Positions 27,192 through 47,463 of a stretch of DNA of 64,000 bases are shown piece after piece; positions within the stretch are counted from its first letter, which is position 1; each line of letters starts with the position of its first letter. Made by a program: the position numbers and the translations under genes. A model generated the notes under the pieces. That model searched no databases. It saw nothing but the letters and a program-made list of their open reading frames with translations, and was not told the DNA's origin. The stretch is taken from positions 35,414,324-35,478,323 of the forward strand of contig NW_023998414.1 of assembly GCF_014805625.2 (NCBI RefSeq). The letters are read 5' to 3'. Source of the DNA: Glossina fuscipes (lineage: Eukaryota; Arthropoda; Insecta; Diptera; Glossinidae).

Positions 27192-27405
27192 TCTTCTAAA
27201 CACGATATCATTCAAACGACCCCTATATAGCGGGAACGAAAAATCGCAATGCACTTTACTCAATAAATCTGCGCCCAATGTCATGAGTAGCGCGTTCAGT
27301 TGCCGTTTTTAATGCATGAATCGAATCAAGTTTATCGCTGTAGACCAACGACTTCAAATAACCCCATACAACAAGTCATCTAAACGTGTTAAATGCTTAA
27401 GATTT

Positions 27406-27444
<39 letters not shown>

Positions 27445-27999
27445 TTAACATCTTATTTAGATCTAACTGCGTTAGGCTGATGTAAAACTGCTTCTATAGC
27501 CGCCAAGTGCTTGAGTTAATTGTTACGTTTGCTCATCATCAAATAATTCTCTAACGAATGCTTCGCCGTTGATATCGCATTGTCTGCGAAACAGTTTGTG
27601 TACATTTTTTAAGAAGTTATGGTTTGACTTTTGATTTGACTTCTTTTTTTTTTTTTGATTTTTTTTTTTGTTTTTTTACCATAGTTCATTTCTTGTCTTC
27701 AATTATCATCATTTTTTAATTTGCGAATAATTTTGAGAGAACATGAGAACATAAGAAGCGGAGTTTCTAACGGCCAATCATGCCGACAATTACATATCTT
27801 CCTGAAGCGTTCGTGTTGTTCGTCTACTGCATTTTTTCTCTTTGCATTTTTTACACATTGTTAACATATGACACATTATCGTTTCAATTGCTACTCGAGT
27901 AACGAACACGCATTTACTTATTTGTTTATACGATCGTACATATCTACGCATTAATTTCTTAATTCTTCATTTTAATCTTTTACTTTCATTATGCAAATC

Positions 28000-28034
<35 letters not shown>

Positions 28035-29839
28035 CATTATTTTGATTCTTTTTCTTTTTTCTTCATCTTTTGTATAGTGTCGGCTGCCTGGGCATGAACG
28101 CATGATTTCGAAACGGAAATGTATTTCATGTATCTCAGCAATACTTACTTCTCTTCGTTGTGCGGCGGACATATATTGAAAATGAAAAAAATATTTTATG
28201 ACATTAGCCGTTAAAGAAGTAAGCAGAGAACGATTGTCTGGACATTTCCATCACATTTAAATCACTGACAATTTCTACAAAGATCATTGCAAAGTCAACT
28301 CAATCATATATATATATATATATATACACACACATATATATATATATATATATAATAAGTATAATAAGTATTAATAATGGATTTTCATCACGAAATGAAT
28401 GCAACTATGAACGATTAAAACGGTCAAAATATTTCAATAAAATATAATATATATGACCGTCAGATCGAGGATGTTTTGATAGACTTTCGCAAAGATTTAT
28501 ATGCTTAAAACCTGCATGCCTTGGAACTTTGTCATACAAGCTATCGGAGAGGCTTTCAATCGTTGCGAATAAAATTTTTATTAATAACTAAATGCACAAG
28601 CATTGCCAAAGTAAGTCTGCATTTTTAAATTGTGTGAACGTGTTTTAACAAATCAATTATTTTCTTATTATCAACAAGCACTTCCATGATACAAATGAAC
28701 CGCTACTAGCTGCCTTGAATTCACTTGTCAAGCGCTATCCCGTTGGCTTGCAAACGCACGTTATCTCGCTTAGTTAGTTTTGCTTAGGTTTTCCCTAACA
28801 TTTAATTGATTGATTATTATTATCAACTTGATAATAAAATTTTCAAAATGCTTTCCACTACAGTGTGAATCTAGCGAAAAAGCCCTCAAGGCGATCGCTT
28901 GGAACTTCCCAAGTGTCAATGGTTTTTGATCGATCATTAAGTTATCCTATAACTAAATATGATCGGACGGCATCAAATTGCTTCTTTTCCTTTAACTCAG
29001 AATCCTACACACAAACACACACACGCACATATATATATATATACACACTTTGCTTTACATAGCCCTTGCTTGAATCCTATAAATCAGAACCAACATGACC
29101 GGCTGTTATTTTCAAGACAGAATTGAACAGAATAACGTATTTTGTTACAGATTTCGTTTCAATTTATATGTGGACCGAGATATTTCTTACCTTTCACGTT
29201 AGAGTTATCGTGTTATTTGTCGCATTGTCACTGCACGAAAATGACTAATTGCTTTGATACCTTTACATTTCTCTGGAGAAGCGTAGAGACTATCTTAAGT
29301 ACTTCCTGTCTTGGCAAAGTTAATAAATGATGTTATTGATCCAATGTTTCCGATTAAATGAATTGAGCTTTAATATTCCTCATCCTCGTCTTGCAATCAA
29401 ATTTTTTTTTTTTTTTCTTTTTCAATTTAGCCAATGTAAACAATTAAGAACATTATAATCGAGCTTGGCCGACCCTTAAATACCTCACATCACATTTTTC
29501 CTGATATTATTTACTATAACATTATACATCAATTTTCATCATCGTGTATTAAAAGTTCGACTTTTCTGCTCTACAAAGGATCAATTTTCGTGAAAATCTT
29601 TATTAGGTTAGGATTCAAAAAATAGGCCGAGATACTTCAAATTTGTTACAGTTCATTTTTTTATATTAACTTACTATTATTATATAATTCTCACTATGAA
29701 GCATTGAAAATTATAACTTTTTATTGTATGAACTTCAGTTTTCGTTAGATGAGAGGAGATTCAAAAATTACTCCAGCCGATCGAAAGTTTTCTTATCAAC
29801 TTAGAACGCCGAGAAGTTTTGAAAACTGCAAATTTTTTT

Positions 29840-30156
29840 CCATATAACAAGTTTTCAGAATACGCTGTTATATGGGGAGCGATCGAAACAGAGGACCGAT
29901 GCGAACCATTTTCAATAGTGTTCGTCACTAAAGCAAATTTTCTTCAAAATATCTCAAGAAATGCGAATTGCAACTTGAGCACAAACTTACAGACTGGACA
30001 GACATCGGTCGCACAGACAGACTTAGATCAATTCAGATTACGATTCTGAATCCGTCGGTATAATAAAAAGTGAGTCTATCTTAAGCCCCTCTGCATATTG
30101 CATACGTTCGCATTAACTTAATATATCTTGTACGACAACTGGCGAAGGGTATAAAA
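29840..30156 (+). repeat. Dispersed repeat R2, copy with intact right end
   Basis: Interior blocks are CCATTTTCAATAGTGTTCGT, GACTGGACAGACATCGGTC and AACTTAATATATCTTGTACG. It ends GGCGAAGGGTATAAAAA, the inverted complement of the R1 start TTTTTATACCC, so R1 and R2 may be the two ends of one element type. Confidence 0.6.
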
Positions 30157-30944
30157 ACGCGATGTAGTAAATGATTTGACTGTTTGATTCGTATAATGAA
30201 AAGTGGGTCTATTTCGATGACTCTCCTAACTACACATAATCGAACATACGAATAATGAACTCATTTAGAATCCATTGTAAAATTGCACATCTTATCCTAT
30301 CCTATCAAAACTGTAAATTCCTTATATCCCCAAAAATCCAATGATGGGCATTGAGGATGTCATACTGATGGCGGCCCTTACCAATTTTCTAGATCGATTT
30401 GCGAATCATGATGTGATCGATAAGTAACTAATCAAGGTTACTAATATCAAATGTCAAGCTTTTTCCTTGTTGGCGTTGGATTAGTGAGACCATCTCAAAA
30501 TTTCGATTCTTATGGACTGTGAGTGTGACTCTAAGCGAGATGTTTGCTTGTTTTTCTTTCTTCTCTTCTCGTCTATTTAGTTGAAAGAGATCAAGAAATT
30601 CCGGGAATTCTTAACTAAGAGATTTCCGCAGGCTTTGCTTAACATCAAGAGAATTATACAGTGGATGCATCAAAACGGCCCAGACAATCCCTCTCAATTT
30701 CTACACAATCATTAAAGATGCATATCGTCTGGCTGGTTAACATAATAGATTTTAACGACGTCTTCCTCACGATACACGAGTCACAGCACATACTTAACAG
30801 GAGAATTTCAAGAGAAGAAACGAGCAAACCAACCGCTTCCTGTTGATTTTAATAAGCCATCTCACCGTAGCCAAAACGAATTTTTTCACATTGCTTGCGA
30901 AAGTATGTGTCCCTTTAAACGAAATCAGTTTATATCGTTTAAGT

Positions 30945-31160
30945 CGATCTTGATATACGTATCCACGTCCATCTGTCCATCTGTCAGTCCATTTGATTTA
31001 TACATTCTACCGGACGCAGAAATGACGATGAAGCTCGAAATTTGGTAAACTCATTGAAAGCTGATACTAACCGCCTTGGAGAGCATTGTCTTTATCATTT
31101 TCGCAAGCAGAAAAATGATTCATAAACTATAAGAGATAAAATGACAAAAACGATTTGTGT
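30945..31160 (+). repeat. Possible R1 fragment
   Basis: A CCATCTGTCCATCTGTCAGT tract precedes sequence with a similar layout to R1 (ACGATGAAGCTCGAAATTTG). Divergence is high and the family call is tentative. Confidence 0.4.
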
Positions 31161-31468
31161 GCCCGTACAGATAAGTACGGAAGCAAAAAATGGATAAAAT
31201 CAATCAAATTCGCTCAAGATTATACAGGACCAAAAAAATATCCTTTTTTTATAGTTAAATTAAGTTTTCTTACTTAGTTTCGTTATCTACGAGCCCTGAA
31301 CTATGTTCTTGACCGCGTTGGTGCTATCAATGACACATGATCGTAAAGCAATCTATTGGAGAAAACGCCACGAGTTTTTTTCCTTGCTCCGCATATATCT
31401 TTTTCTTCTTCTTCCGGGAATCAACAAATCAACAACGGATGATTTATTGCATTTATTAAACAAATTGA

Positions 31469-31587
31469 TATATAATATATAATATATTATATTATATATT
31501 ATATTATATATTATATTATATATTATATTATATTATATATTATATATTATATTATATATTATTATATATTATATATATATATATATT
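31469..31587. repeat. TA-only satellite-like tract
   Basis: About 120 bases of only A and T, in alternating ATATAATATATT and ATATTATATTAT modules rather than a plain TA run. Near-palindromic throughout. Confidence 0.85.
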
Positions 31588-31742
31588 GTAATAATAATCA
31601 GTTTTTGTATACGTAACAGATATCCAAGTGCTTTAATCCTTTCAGAGACATACAACAGCTTTTTCAATCTTCCCGCTTGTTTCTCAAGCAATTAAAAATT
31701 AAAATTTTATATTTTAAGATTCAATATTTTTCTCCACTTCTG

Positions 31743-31783
<41 letters not shown>
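31743..31783. repeat. (TA)n microsatellite
   Basis: About 20 uninterrupted TA units. Confidence 0.9.
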
Positions 31784-31784
<1 letters not shown>

Positions 31785-32351
31785 CATTCACTGTTAAGAA
31801 TTTCATATGTTTAGTCTACCAAGTCAAGTATTGTACAAGGATATAGTAGGAAACCAACCGAATTAACCTAATTCGATAAAACAGTTCAAGCCTTTTCCAA
31901 ATCCCCTTCCTCTCTCATATATAAAACAGTTCTCGCGAAATATCAACAAAAAAAAAAACGTTTTCGCATAAAACTACATTTCAAGGTTAAATATTTAATT
32001 GCACTTTACTAACATTTCAAATATTATAATTTGCGCGTTATATAATGCGGTTATCCTCTTTCTCATTATTATTTTTCTTTTTTTTTTTTTCTTTTCCTTT
32101 ATTTTATCTGCATAAGTAAATAACGAAATTGTCTACATATTTTTAAGTATTGCTGTCCGATTTTATCGTTTGCTTGATTTCTGTCTATATGTTTTTAGTT
32201 CAATTATAGCTCGATATTTCCTAATACTAAAGATTTTCTAATACATTAGATGACTGAACGCAGGGGCTTGAGCTTGGGCTTAGCCTTTATGATGTGTCAT
32301 GTGGTCAATCGTTAGCGACTCCTGATATCATTGCAAATTTTATTGCAAAAT

Positions 32352-32357
32352 TTTATT
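32352..32357 (-). terminator. Candidate Atg5 poly(A) signal
   Basis: AATAAA on the minus strand about 105 bases past the Atg5 stop codon. The position suits a short fly 3' UTR, but in AT-rich DNA such hexamers are common by chance. Confidence 0.4.
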
Positions 32358-32461
32358 AAAATATCAAAAAAAAATTTTTAATTAACTTAACGCAAAAAAC
32401 AAACAAACAAACAAACAACGTATAGCCTTCTTATTCAATATTATTATTAATTTTGTTTTTT

Positions 32462-40437
<7,976 letters not shown>

Positions 40438-42257
40438 AATTGCTATGTAAAATGTTTATTATATATGTATTTATAATGCACTTTGCCTACTAATACAAAA
40501 ACTTTTCACAAAATCAACTTATTCTGTTAATACAAGTGAATTGTTTTTTTATATGGATTAAAAAACCAAAATGCATTTTTAACAGATGTTTATTGAATAC
40601 TGATAGGATGGTAACTCTACAGTTACAGTGATGGACAAAACTGTGCAAATATAACATATCCGCACATGAAGGCAATATATTGTTGATAATAAATAATTTG
40701 ATTAAAATACTTAAATAAAACATTTTAATCAAAAATGCAAACCTATAATTTACAAAATGTAATAGTAAAAAAAATGGTGGTGATGATGGTGGTGGTTACG
40801 AATAAGCCTTGTGTTCGTAATATTCGACAAAAATAAATGCATATGAATCAATATTTAATTGATTAACTGCCCATTTATAATACTCGCAGTTATATTGATT
40901 TATATCCACCAATCTCGTTTACTTCTGAACTCAGACATTAATACAGTGATCTTTCCTGGTAATGCCTAAAGATATTTCTTTAATGCACATGTTGGTGGAT
41001 TTGGATTTTTGATTTGCATAACAACGAACTGGAATAACAATTTAGAAATCCTGGCAGTTCTTACCTATGGAATTACTTATCTCTAGATAGGTTTGATATT
41101 GGCTAGAAATCTTTGCCTACTTAAGTCATAGTCTTAGTCCAATAATTATTGATAGCACGTAAGAGGACTAAAGAGTTTTCCTTATAAACAATTTGAAATT
41201 CAAATAACGTATTAAAGAACATCAAGAAATTCTGTTTATGAAATTGACTAACTATCTGCCACTTTTTATAAGCATAAAAAAATAGTGATTAATTTATAGA
41301 TGAAAATTATTTTCTGTAAATATATATTTTTCAACTTTAGTGTTGTTTTTGTTTATAATTAAATTTTTTCAAAAATTTCAGAGTAGTTTCATTTGCAAAC
41401 GTCCGAAGAATCAAAAGTTTCCACGAATTGAAAAGATGCAATAAAAAAAATCACGGCATACCAAATCGGAAATACAACAATAACGAATTTAAACAAAAAG
41501 TGCAAGGCATGTCCCTATAACATGATCAAACTGTAATTATTGTGGAAAGTAAACAGAAAATTTAACCAATCATGGTCACGTCTAATCTTATCTAACAATA
41601 ACCTGTAATGTTATGAAGTGGTAACCGCTTTAAAAATTTCAGAAAGTGGAGTTAATCGATTTGCCAAATGAAGTATACATACGTAATGCATTAGTGAGAC
41701 GATGAGAGAGAGGCTTGGGGGAAAAAGAGAGAAATAGTAAACTATATAGTTTCAAACCTTTGAAAAATTAATACACAGATTTTAAGGATTTTAATAATCA
41801 GTATAGCTAAAGTGTAGATGGCATAACCTTTAAGATAATTATTCAAGCTGCAAACCTAACACATCTTTATTTAAATTGCAATCATAAAAATGCAACAGCT
41901 ACTCAGGTTGTTGCTGTAAATCTTTGACTTTGTATGGATGTTGTTGCAAAATTAAATTTTTGTTTATATTTGCCATACACGTGCTATTGTTTACAGGAAA
42001 GTGTGTTTTGCACTCTGGCATTGAATTTCATATTCTCAGCATTTTTCGTCTCTTAATTTGTAATGTGGGTATAATTGTGCTATAAATCTATTACTGTCTG
42101 TAGATGAAATAAATTAAAAATAATTTTTCAATAATTTTCAATATTGATAGTTCTAATTTTTTCTCATCTCTCAGAATAAATAAGAATCGATAATTTTAAA
42201 TACAATTTTAAATTCTCGAAATCATACGATTTTTTGTCATCGCTGAAATAGTATTGT
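40438..42257. other. Atg5 / ABHD11-like divergent intergenic region
   Basis: This 1.8-kb spacer separates two head-to-head start codons and must hold both promoters and 5' UTRs unless upstream exons lie elsewhere. I see no open coding exon and no recognised mobile element. It is far less microsatellite-rich than the left of the window. Confidence 0.6.
42186..42192 (+). promoter_or_regulatory. Possible DRE-like core upstream of ABHD11-like gene
   Basis: ATCGATA, seven of eight bases of the fly DRE core TATCGATA, lies about 70 bases before the first ATG. DRE sites are common at housekeeping promoters of flies. One imperfect hit in AT-rich DNA is weak evidence. Confidence 0.22.
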
Positions 42258-42563
42258 ATGTATCAGCTGTTATGCAATATAGACAAATACAGCAATTCGA
42301 CCCAATTCTATTTATCTAACATAACAATTATGCTTTGTAATCGCATAAAACATTTAAGTATAGGGCAACGTTTATACCCTATAAAAAACCATGTTGCAGC
42401 CTATTGTTCAAACATTCAGGCTATTGATATGTCTTATGACGTATTTGAGTCCAAAAATTCAGACAATAATTTGTCGCCGCTAATAATTATGCATGGGCTT
42501 TTCGGTTCAAAGCAAAATTGGAGAGGCGTAGGACGCGCGTTAGCATCGAAAATGAATCGAAAG
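42258..42563 (+). CDS. ABHD11-like exon 1
   Basis: It encodes the N-terminal leader and HGLFGSKQNWRGVGRAL. It ends at AAG before donor GTGTTT; reading on would end the protein four codons later at FGMK. The start may be 42258 or the downstream Met at 42330. Confidence 0.88.
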
Positions 42564-43496
42564 GTGTTTGGAATGAAATAAAAACTAATAAAACTTCCCA
42601 ATGCTTTATATGATTGTTAGGTAATTACCGTTGATGCTCGTAACCATGGTAATTCACCTCACACAGATGATCACGGCTCCAAAAGTATGGCAGCAGATAT
42701 TGTTCAATTAATGCATCGATTAAACTTTCAAAAAATATCCGTTCTGGGCCATAGCATGGGAGGGAGAACTATGATGTATTTCGCACTTAAGTATGTATGT
42801 AATATTTTGCGCAATTTGAAAAATATTCTACTGAATGTCGTTCCTATTATATTTTACATTAATTTACAGCCGGAGATGGTTGATAAAGGTATAATAGCTG
42901 ATATTTCTCCAATAAGTATTCCTGGCGATATTTCCATCATGAGCAAAATATTATTGGCTATGAAAAACATTAATATCCCTTCGGACGTACCGATGGCGGC
43001 GGGTCGCCAACTAGCTAACGCTCAACTTATTAAGGTTGTGCCAAGCAAAGAAACAGTAGACTTCGTTTTGTTAAATTTACGAAGATCAGACGATGGAAAG
43101 TAATGAAAGCGTATATGACTGGAAGAACGCGTAGCATATTACAAAAGTAATTCTTAATAATTTTTTAGATACTACTGGATTCATAACGTGGACGCTTTAT
43201 ATAATAATATGTCAGGATTTACAAAATACAGTGAAACCATTGGAGGTTTACCACCGTTTAAAGGCCCAATAATGTTTATTTGCGGGAAAAATTCTCCATA
43301 CGTTGAGTATGTTATCGAATTGTTAAATTAATTAATTGAAACCTGCACGTAAAACTTTTTCAGTCCCAATCATTGGCCACAAATTCAAAATATTTTTCCA
43401 AATTCGGAAATTCATTGGCTTGATGCGGGCCATTTAGTCCATTTTGACCAGGCGGCCAAATTCATTGAATTAACAGTTAACTTCCTGAACAAATGA
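42258..43496 (+). CDS. ABHD11-like alpha/beta hydrolase, five exons, whole gene
   Basis: Exons 42258-42563, 42621-42794, 42870-43099, 43169-43306 and 43364-43496 join in phase to 326 codons plus stop. Features seen: oxyanion-type HGLFGSKQNW (residues 79-88), VDARNHGNSPH, the nucleophile elbow GHSMGG with Ser147, DISPIS, and the catalytic-His region AGHLVHFD (His306). This set matches the ABHD11 family of serine hydrolases, mitochondrial in mammals, where it supports lipoylated 2-oxoacid dehydrogenase. The fly orthologue is, I believe, CG2059. The N-terminal 50 residues are basic and hydroxylated, consistent with a mitochondrial presequence. An alternative start at Met25 (42330) would give 302 aa. 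All four introns are short (57-75 nt) with GT..AG ends. The gene is head-to-head with Atg5. Confidence 0.93.
42621..42794 (+). CDS. ABHD11-like exon 2
   Basis: The acceptor is GATTGTTAG and the donor GTATGT. It encodes VITVDARNHGNSPH through GHSMGGRTMMYFALKY and contains the nucleophile Ser147. Joining to exon 3 restores the family motif ALKYPEMV. Confidence 0.92.
42870..43099 (+). CDS. ABHD11-like exon 3
   Basis: The acceptor is TTTACAG and the donor GTAATG. It encodes PEMVDKGIIADISPISIP through VLLNLRRSDDGK, the cap-side region of the hydrolase (76 codons + 2 nt). Confidence 0.91.
43169..43306 (+). CDS. ABHD11-like exon 4
   Basis: The acceptor is TTTTTTAG and the donor GTATGT. It encodes YYWIHNVDALYNNMSGF through PIMFICGKNSPYV. 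It is phase-compatible on both sides (1 nt + 45 codons + 2 nt). Confidence 0.9.
43364..43496 (+). CDS. ABHD11-like exon 5 and stop
   Basis: The acceptor is CTTTTTCAG. It encodes PNHWPQIQNIFPN, the His-bearing AGHLVHFDQA and the C-terminus VNFLNK before TGA. Confidence 0.91.
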
Positions 43497-43558
43497 TGCT
43501 AAAAGTACTTGATGTTTTACGAGATTTTTTATAATGTATTATACATACAAACAAATAG

Positions 43559-43564
43559 AATAAA
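43559..43564 (+). terminator. Candidate ABHD11-like poly(A) signal
   Basis: AATAAA 63 bases past the stop codon, just before the dispersed repeat copy that begins near 43618. Confidence 0.5.
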
Positions 43565-43617
43565 TGCTTCTTCTTTGTTGGTAAAGAAAGTAAAGCAACG
43601 GTGATTTTTGCCATTCC

Positions 43618-44676
43618 TTTTTTTTTTTGGTATCCATCATCAAAACATGTCAAAATATTTGCAACGCCCAGAACGAAGCTTCGGAGACCACACAAAGTAT
43701 ATATATTCTTAATCAGCATAATCCAATTATGAATCGATTTAAACATGTCCGTCTGTCTGGCTTTGTAAACATTCTCTTGGCCGTAAAAAGGAAGCTATCG
43801 AACTTAAATTTAGCAGAAACATTGGAAATTTTTGCTCGTTGGTTGGTATTGAAAGGAGATGAAATCGGTTGAAGGACATGTCCACAATACCACGTAAACT
43901 GAGAACACCTTTAGTTCTGAGAAGCATTTAAGTATTGGTTTTTCGGCTCATTACTCATAAACTACAGCTGAAAAATGTACATAAATTTGATCGCATATTC
44001 TATGGGCGAATGAAATTTAAATCTTTTTTTTCAATAGCTTTACAAAGCGCATAAAAAAATTTCAAAGTGAAGTACAGTAATCCACCCTATAACACGATAG
44101 ATTAGTTCCGCGTTGTAGGAAAATGCGTTTTACGAGAACGCTCTTATGATCCTGAGTCATGAACGAAATATGTGGGTTTTATTAAAATCAAACTAAGCTA
44201 AGAATATTTTCAATGAAAAACTTATACATATGTACTTAAAAATCAGTTAATTTCAAATAAATTACATAATTCCAAAAATAGTTTTATTACATATTTATTC
44301 GCGAAATTGATTATAAACTGTACAAATCATTATAAATTTCACGGCACAAATATATAACGTGTACAATATCTGCACGTTATACGAGGCACATGAAATCGCG
44401 TAATATGAAAACGTGTTATAAGAGTACCGTGTTATAGGGGCGATTATTGTATACACATTCTTAACCAGTTTCAAATTTGGAATGCATCTAAACATGTTTC
44501 TCTGCTCAATCATATAGTGCCTATGGTGAGGTGGCTCAAAATTTTCAGAGGACACGCCTATGCGACAAAAAATTTTTTCCTAAAGGATGAAAATTTAGTT
44601 CTTTTACTTTTTTACTTTTTTGCCGTCTTTAGGATAACAAAAGATTCGATCACGACCGAATATAATTTTCTTACAT
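43618..44676 (+). repeat. Dispersed repeat R1, split by MITE
   Basis: It begins GGTATCCATCATC, with GTATATATATTCTTAATCAG and a CCGTCTGTCTGG tract, and ends CGACCGAATATAATTTTCTTA. The pogo-like MITE occupies 44075-44449; outside it, sequence such as TTTCAAATTTGGAATGC continues the homology. It starts directly after the ABHD11-like gene. Confidence 0.7.
44075..44449. mobile_element. pogo/Tigger-like MITE, 375 bp
   Basis: The left end reads CAGTAATCC then CCCTATAACACG; the right end, reverse-complemented, reads CAATAATCG then CCCTATAACACG, about 19 of 22 positions matching. TA flanks both ends (44073-44074, 44450-44451). The CAGT start, TA duplication and TATAAC motif are typical of pogo/Tigger elements. 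No coding capacity is seen, so it is non-autonomous. It splits a dispersed repeat copy. Confidence 0.8.
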
Positions 44677-45239
44677 GTGTTTTTTGTTCTCTTGAGCTCC
44701 AATTATAAGGTAATTGCATCTAAAAGTGAAACTGGCTTTGCACTTACGGTCCATTTTACCGTTTATGATTTTCGTGACTTAACAATCTTGGTGTATAGCA
44801 AAATGGATATTGAAGACTATTTTTATGACTATTGCTCTAGAATATCTTATGTTTCACACGAAGATGCAAAGGCTGTGTGTGATAAGAAAACATATTGTTT
44901 TCTGTTATGATTAGTGAGCAGGTCAAAACGCCCGAATACACCCGTCAATATAGAAAATTAATTAAGGGCCCCCGGTTTGCGCTTCAGTTATTGCGTTTGA
45001 AAATCTGGAGATTAGATAAAAATAAGAAAAACATATTTGATTTAACCTAAAAAAAGCTTGTAAGGCATTCGCGATCAATATAAAAATTTCACTTGTTCAA
45101 CAACTCTGAAGGCTAACACAAAAATGTCTAATATCAGATCGATAAATCTAAATTTGGACAATGATTTTCTAAACATACGGACCCCTGTCGAATCGTAATA
45201 ATTTCTTTAACCATTAACGTTGCACATAATACAATCGAA

Positions 45240-45440
45240 TCGGATTCATTTCCTGCATCGTTTCAAGTTTATCGCTCCATATATCCGTCGTGTGTTCAAC
45301 TTGCGGGTCCCAAATTTTTTCGGATATTTTGATAAAATATGGTACATTGACGTGTTTCAAACTCAAGGACCAAAGCTATTGAAAATGATTCTAATCGGAC
45401 CGCTTCCCATAAAACGTCTTATCTTGAAAATCTGTTAATC
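45240..45440 (-). repeat. Dispersed repeat R2, partial copy, minus strand
   Basis: On the minus strand it reads GGGAAGCGGTCCGATTAGAA, then CATTTTCAATAGCTTTGGTC, matching R2. The remainder is diverged. Confidence 0.5.
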
Positions 45441-45934
45441 TCGATAATTGTTTTAAACGAGTTGGTGTCGAATATTCAATGATGCACCGTGCCCCACTAC
45501 AATGTCTCTACTTATTTCTAAATGACTTTCTGTAATGATTACATTTTCGGGGTCTGATATGATCGTGTCTTACGTTGTTGTACCTCCCATTCGTCTTATT
45601 AAAGAAATAATCGACTGGCTATCTTTGTTCAAACTGTTTTGACGTTTTCAATTCCCTTCATTGAGGCTTCCAAAACAGCCGTTCCTCTACAATTTGCGCT
45701 TCTATGCAACCCAGCGGCACTTCTTCTTAACGTCTGCGAATAATTTTCAATTCCGATTATTTATTTAACTACAATTTTTTTCGATGGCTGGCATAAATAA
45801 TAATCAGAATACAAATGTACATATATATATTAATCTTTTTCAAGGTTTTTGCTTATTGGAGAGGAAGGTCCAGTACATATTATTTTGATGATAATTCTTG
45901 AGACAGCTTATTACGTTTTTGAATCTCTTGCACA

Positions 45935-46125
45935 GCAATTCACAAGCAAGTTTTTGACCAGATCCATGTGCTTCTGTCGAACCACCTTCACATTTTTTTC
46001 TTGGATACTGCCTTACATAATTTGAGTTGAATAACTGATACGCTAACGTTTTTTTTGGCCCCAGGACAAAAGCTATTGAAAACAATTCGGATCGGGTCAC
46101 TTTTTCGACCATTCGCCGTAAAAAG
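45935..46125 (-). repeat. Dispersed repeat R2, partial copy, minus strand
   Basis: On the minus strand it reads AAAAAGTGACCCGATCC, TTTTCAATAGCTTTTGTCC, then diverged sequence. It lies 0.5 kb from another minus-strand R2 piece. Confidence 0.5.
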
Positions 46126-47463
46126 CCCTATTTTGGTAGGTCGTTATACGAAAAAAATTGCGTAATTTTTGACATTCTAAATTGGTAGCGGAAAACTTTG
46201 GAACGAATGGTGGGACAATTTTTGAAATCAAATGATAAAAAGGCCCAATTTTTCAATGCTTCTTGATGAAGGTTCGTTCACAATAATGTTTTGACATAAT
46301 AATTAACCTAACCGATTTTGGTTTAGATCAATCGTTAAAATATTGGCATCTATTCGCAGTTTATAGTCCGCGTTTGCGCAAGAAAACAAGTTAAAAAAAA
46401 AAAAATCGCAGATTTGAATACGAAACCTTCTTTTCAAAAATTTAATGTAGCGAAAATAAAAAAATTTTTCATCAAAATAGATCGATTAATTTCTCGTTCA
46501 ATTAATGATTTAATGATGATTTAAGTGCAAAGAAATGATTATAGGGTGAAATTGATAACCAATTAATTACATATTTGATGAACATCTTTATTGTTTCAAT
46601 GTTAAGTAATTTGCATGCACATAAACATAACAAGAATTATTTTATTTAATTAATTTATTTTTTTTTAATTTTATTTTCATTATATTGACGATTTATTTAT
46701 TGAAATCATTGAATAAGGCTGCTGAAGATATTTTGATAAAACTGTCTAAAGCGCGCGGAATAAAATTCAAAAATACATTTTGTTGCAGTTATTCTCTTTC
46801 TTGTTTTTTCTTTTTTTTTTCTTTTGTGTATATGTTTATAAAAAAAGAAGGCCAAGTTAACAAAAAGCATTGTCGCTTGGAATGCGGGCCATCCATCGCC
46901 TATGATTATCGACCATTATTTAGATTGTGTGTTTTGTTGTTGTATATTATTTAAGAAAACGTATATTCTAATAAAAAATAAAAAAAAAATAAATAAAAAA
47001 TAGCTACATTCGAGTTAAGCCGAATATTTCGATACCCACCCACCACTTCTGTTCATTGCTTTAAACTTGTAGAAAATTATTGTTTGCAAAATCTATTTGA
47101 AAATTATTATATTATTGATTTTCCTTATCGCCAGACAATATATATGTAATGTTTCATTCAAATTCAAATGTATAAGAAGAAGAGTTTGGTAATCATTGAG
47201 TGTTTTGGTTACAGTTTTTAATAAATACGATTTATCAATTCTTTATTATTTGCAAATTAAATTATTTGTAATTTTTTTTTTAGTCTTTTTCCAGACCGTG
47301 TGGGTGCAAATGTAAACCGATATCGTTTATTTTCAATGCCACTTATCCGGACTTAATATAAGATTTTGATTTTTATGAATATTGTTTTTAATCCAAAAAT
47401 TCACTCGTATCAAGACTATGAGATCTTCGCACAGTATATCTAAATATTATACGGAATGACATG

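Larger units (their letters stand above)
23591..29839. other. Non-coding, microsatellite-rich to ~25.9 kb
   Basis: TA and CA arrays (about 24290, 24377, 24620, 24957, 25345-25415, 28306-28350) and homopolymer T-tracts (for example 28002-28034). Frames of up to 132 codons here are translations of these repeats. Confidence 0.6.

Noticed and set aside
45840..46112. 90-codon minus-strand frame starting MVEKVTRSELFSIAF
   Set aside because: It overlaps a diverged R2 repeat copy and the peptide resembles no family I know.
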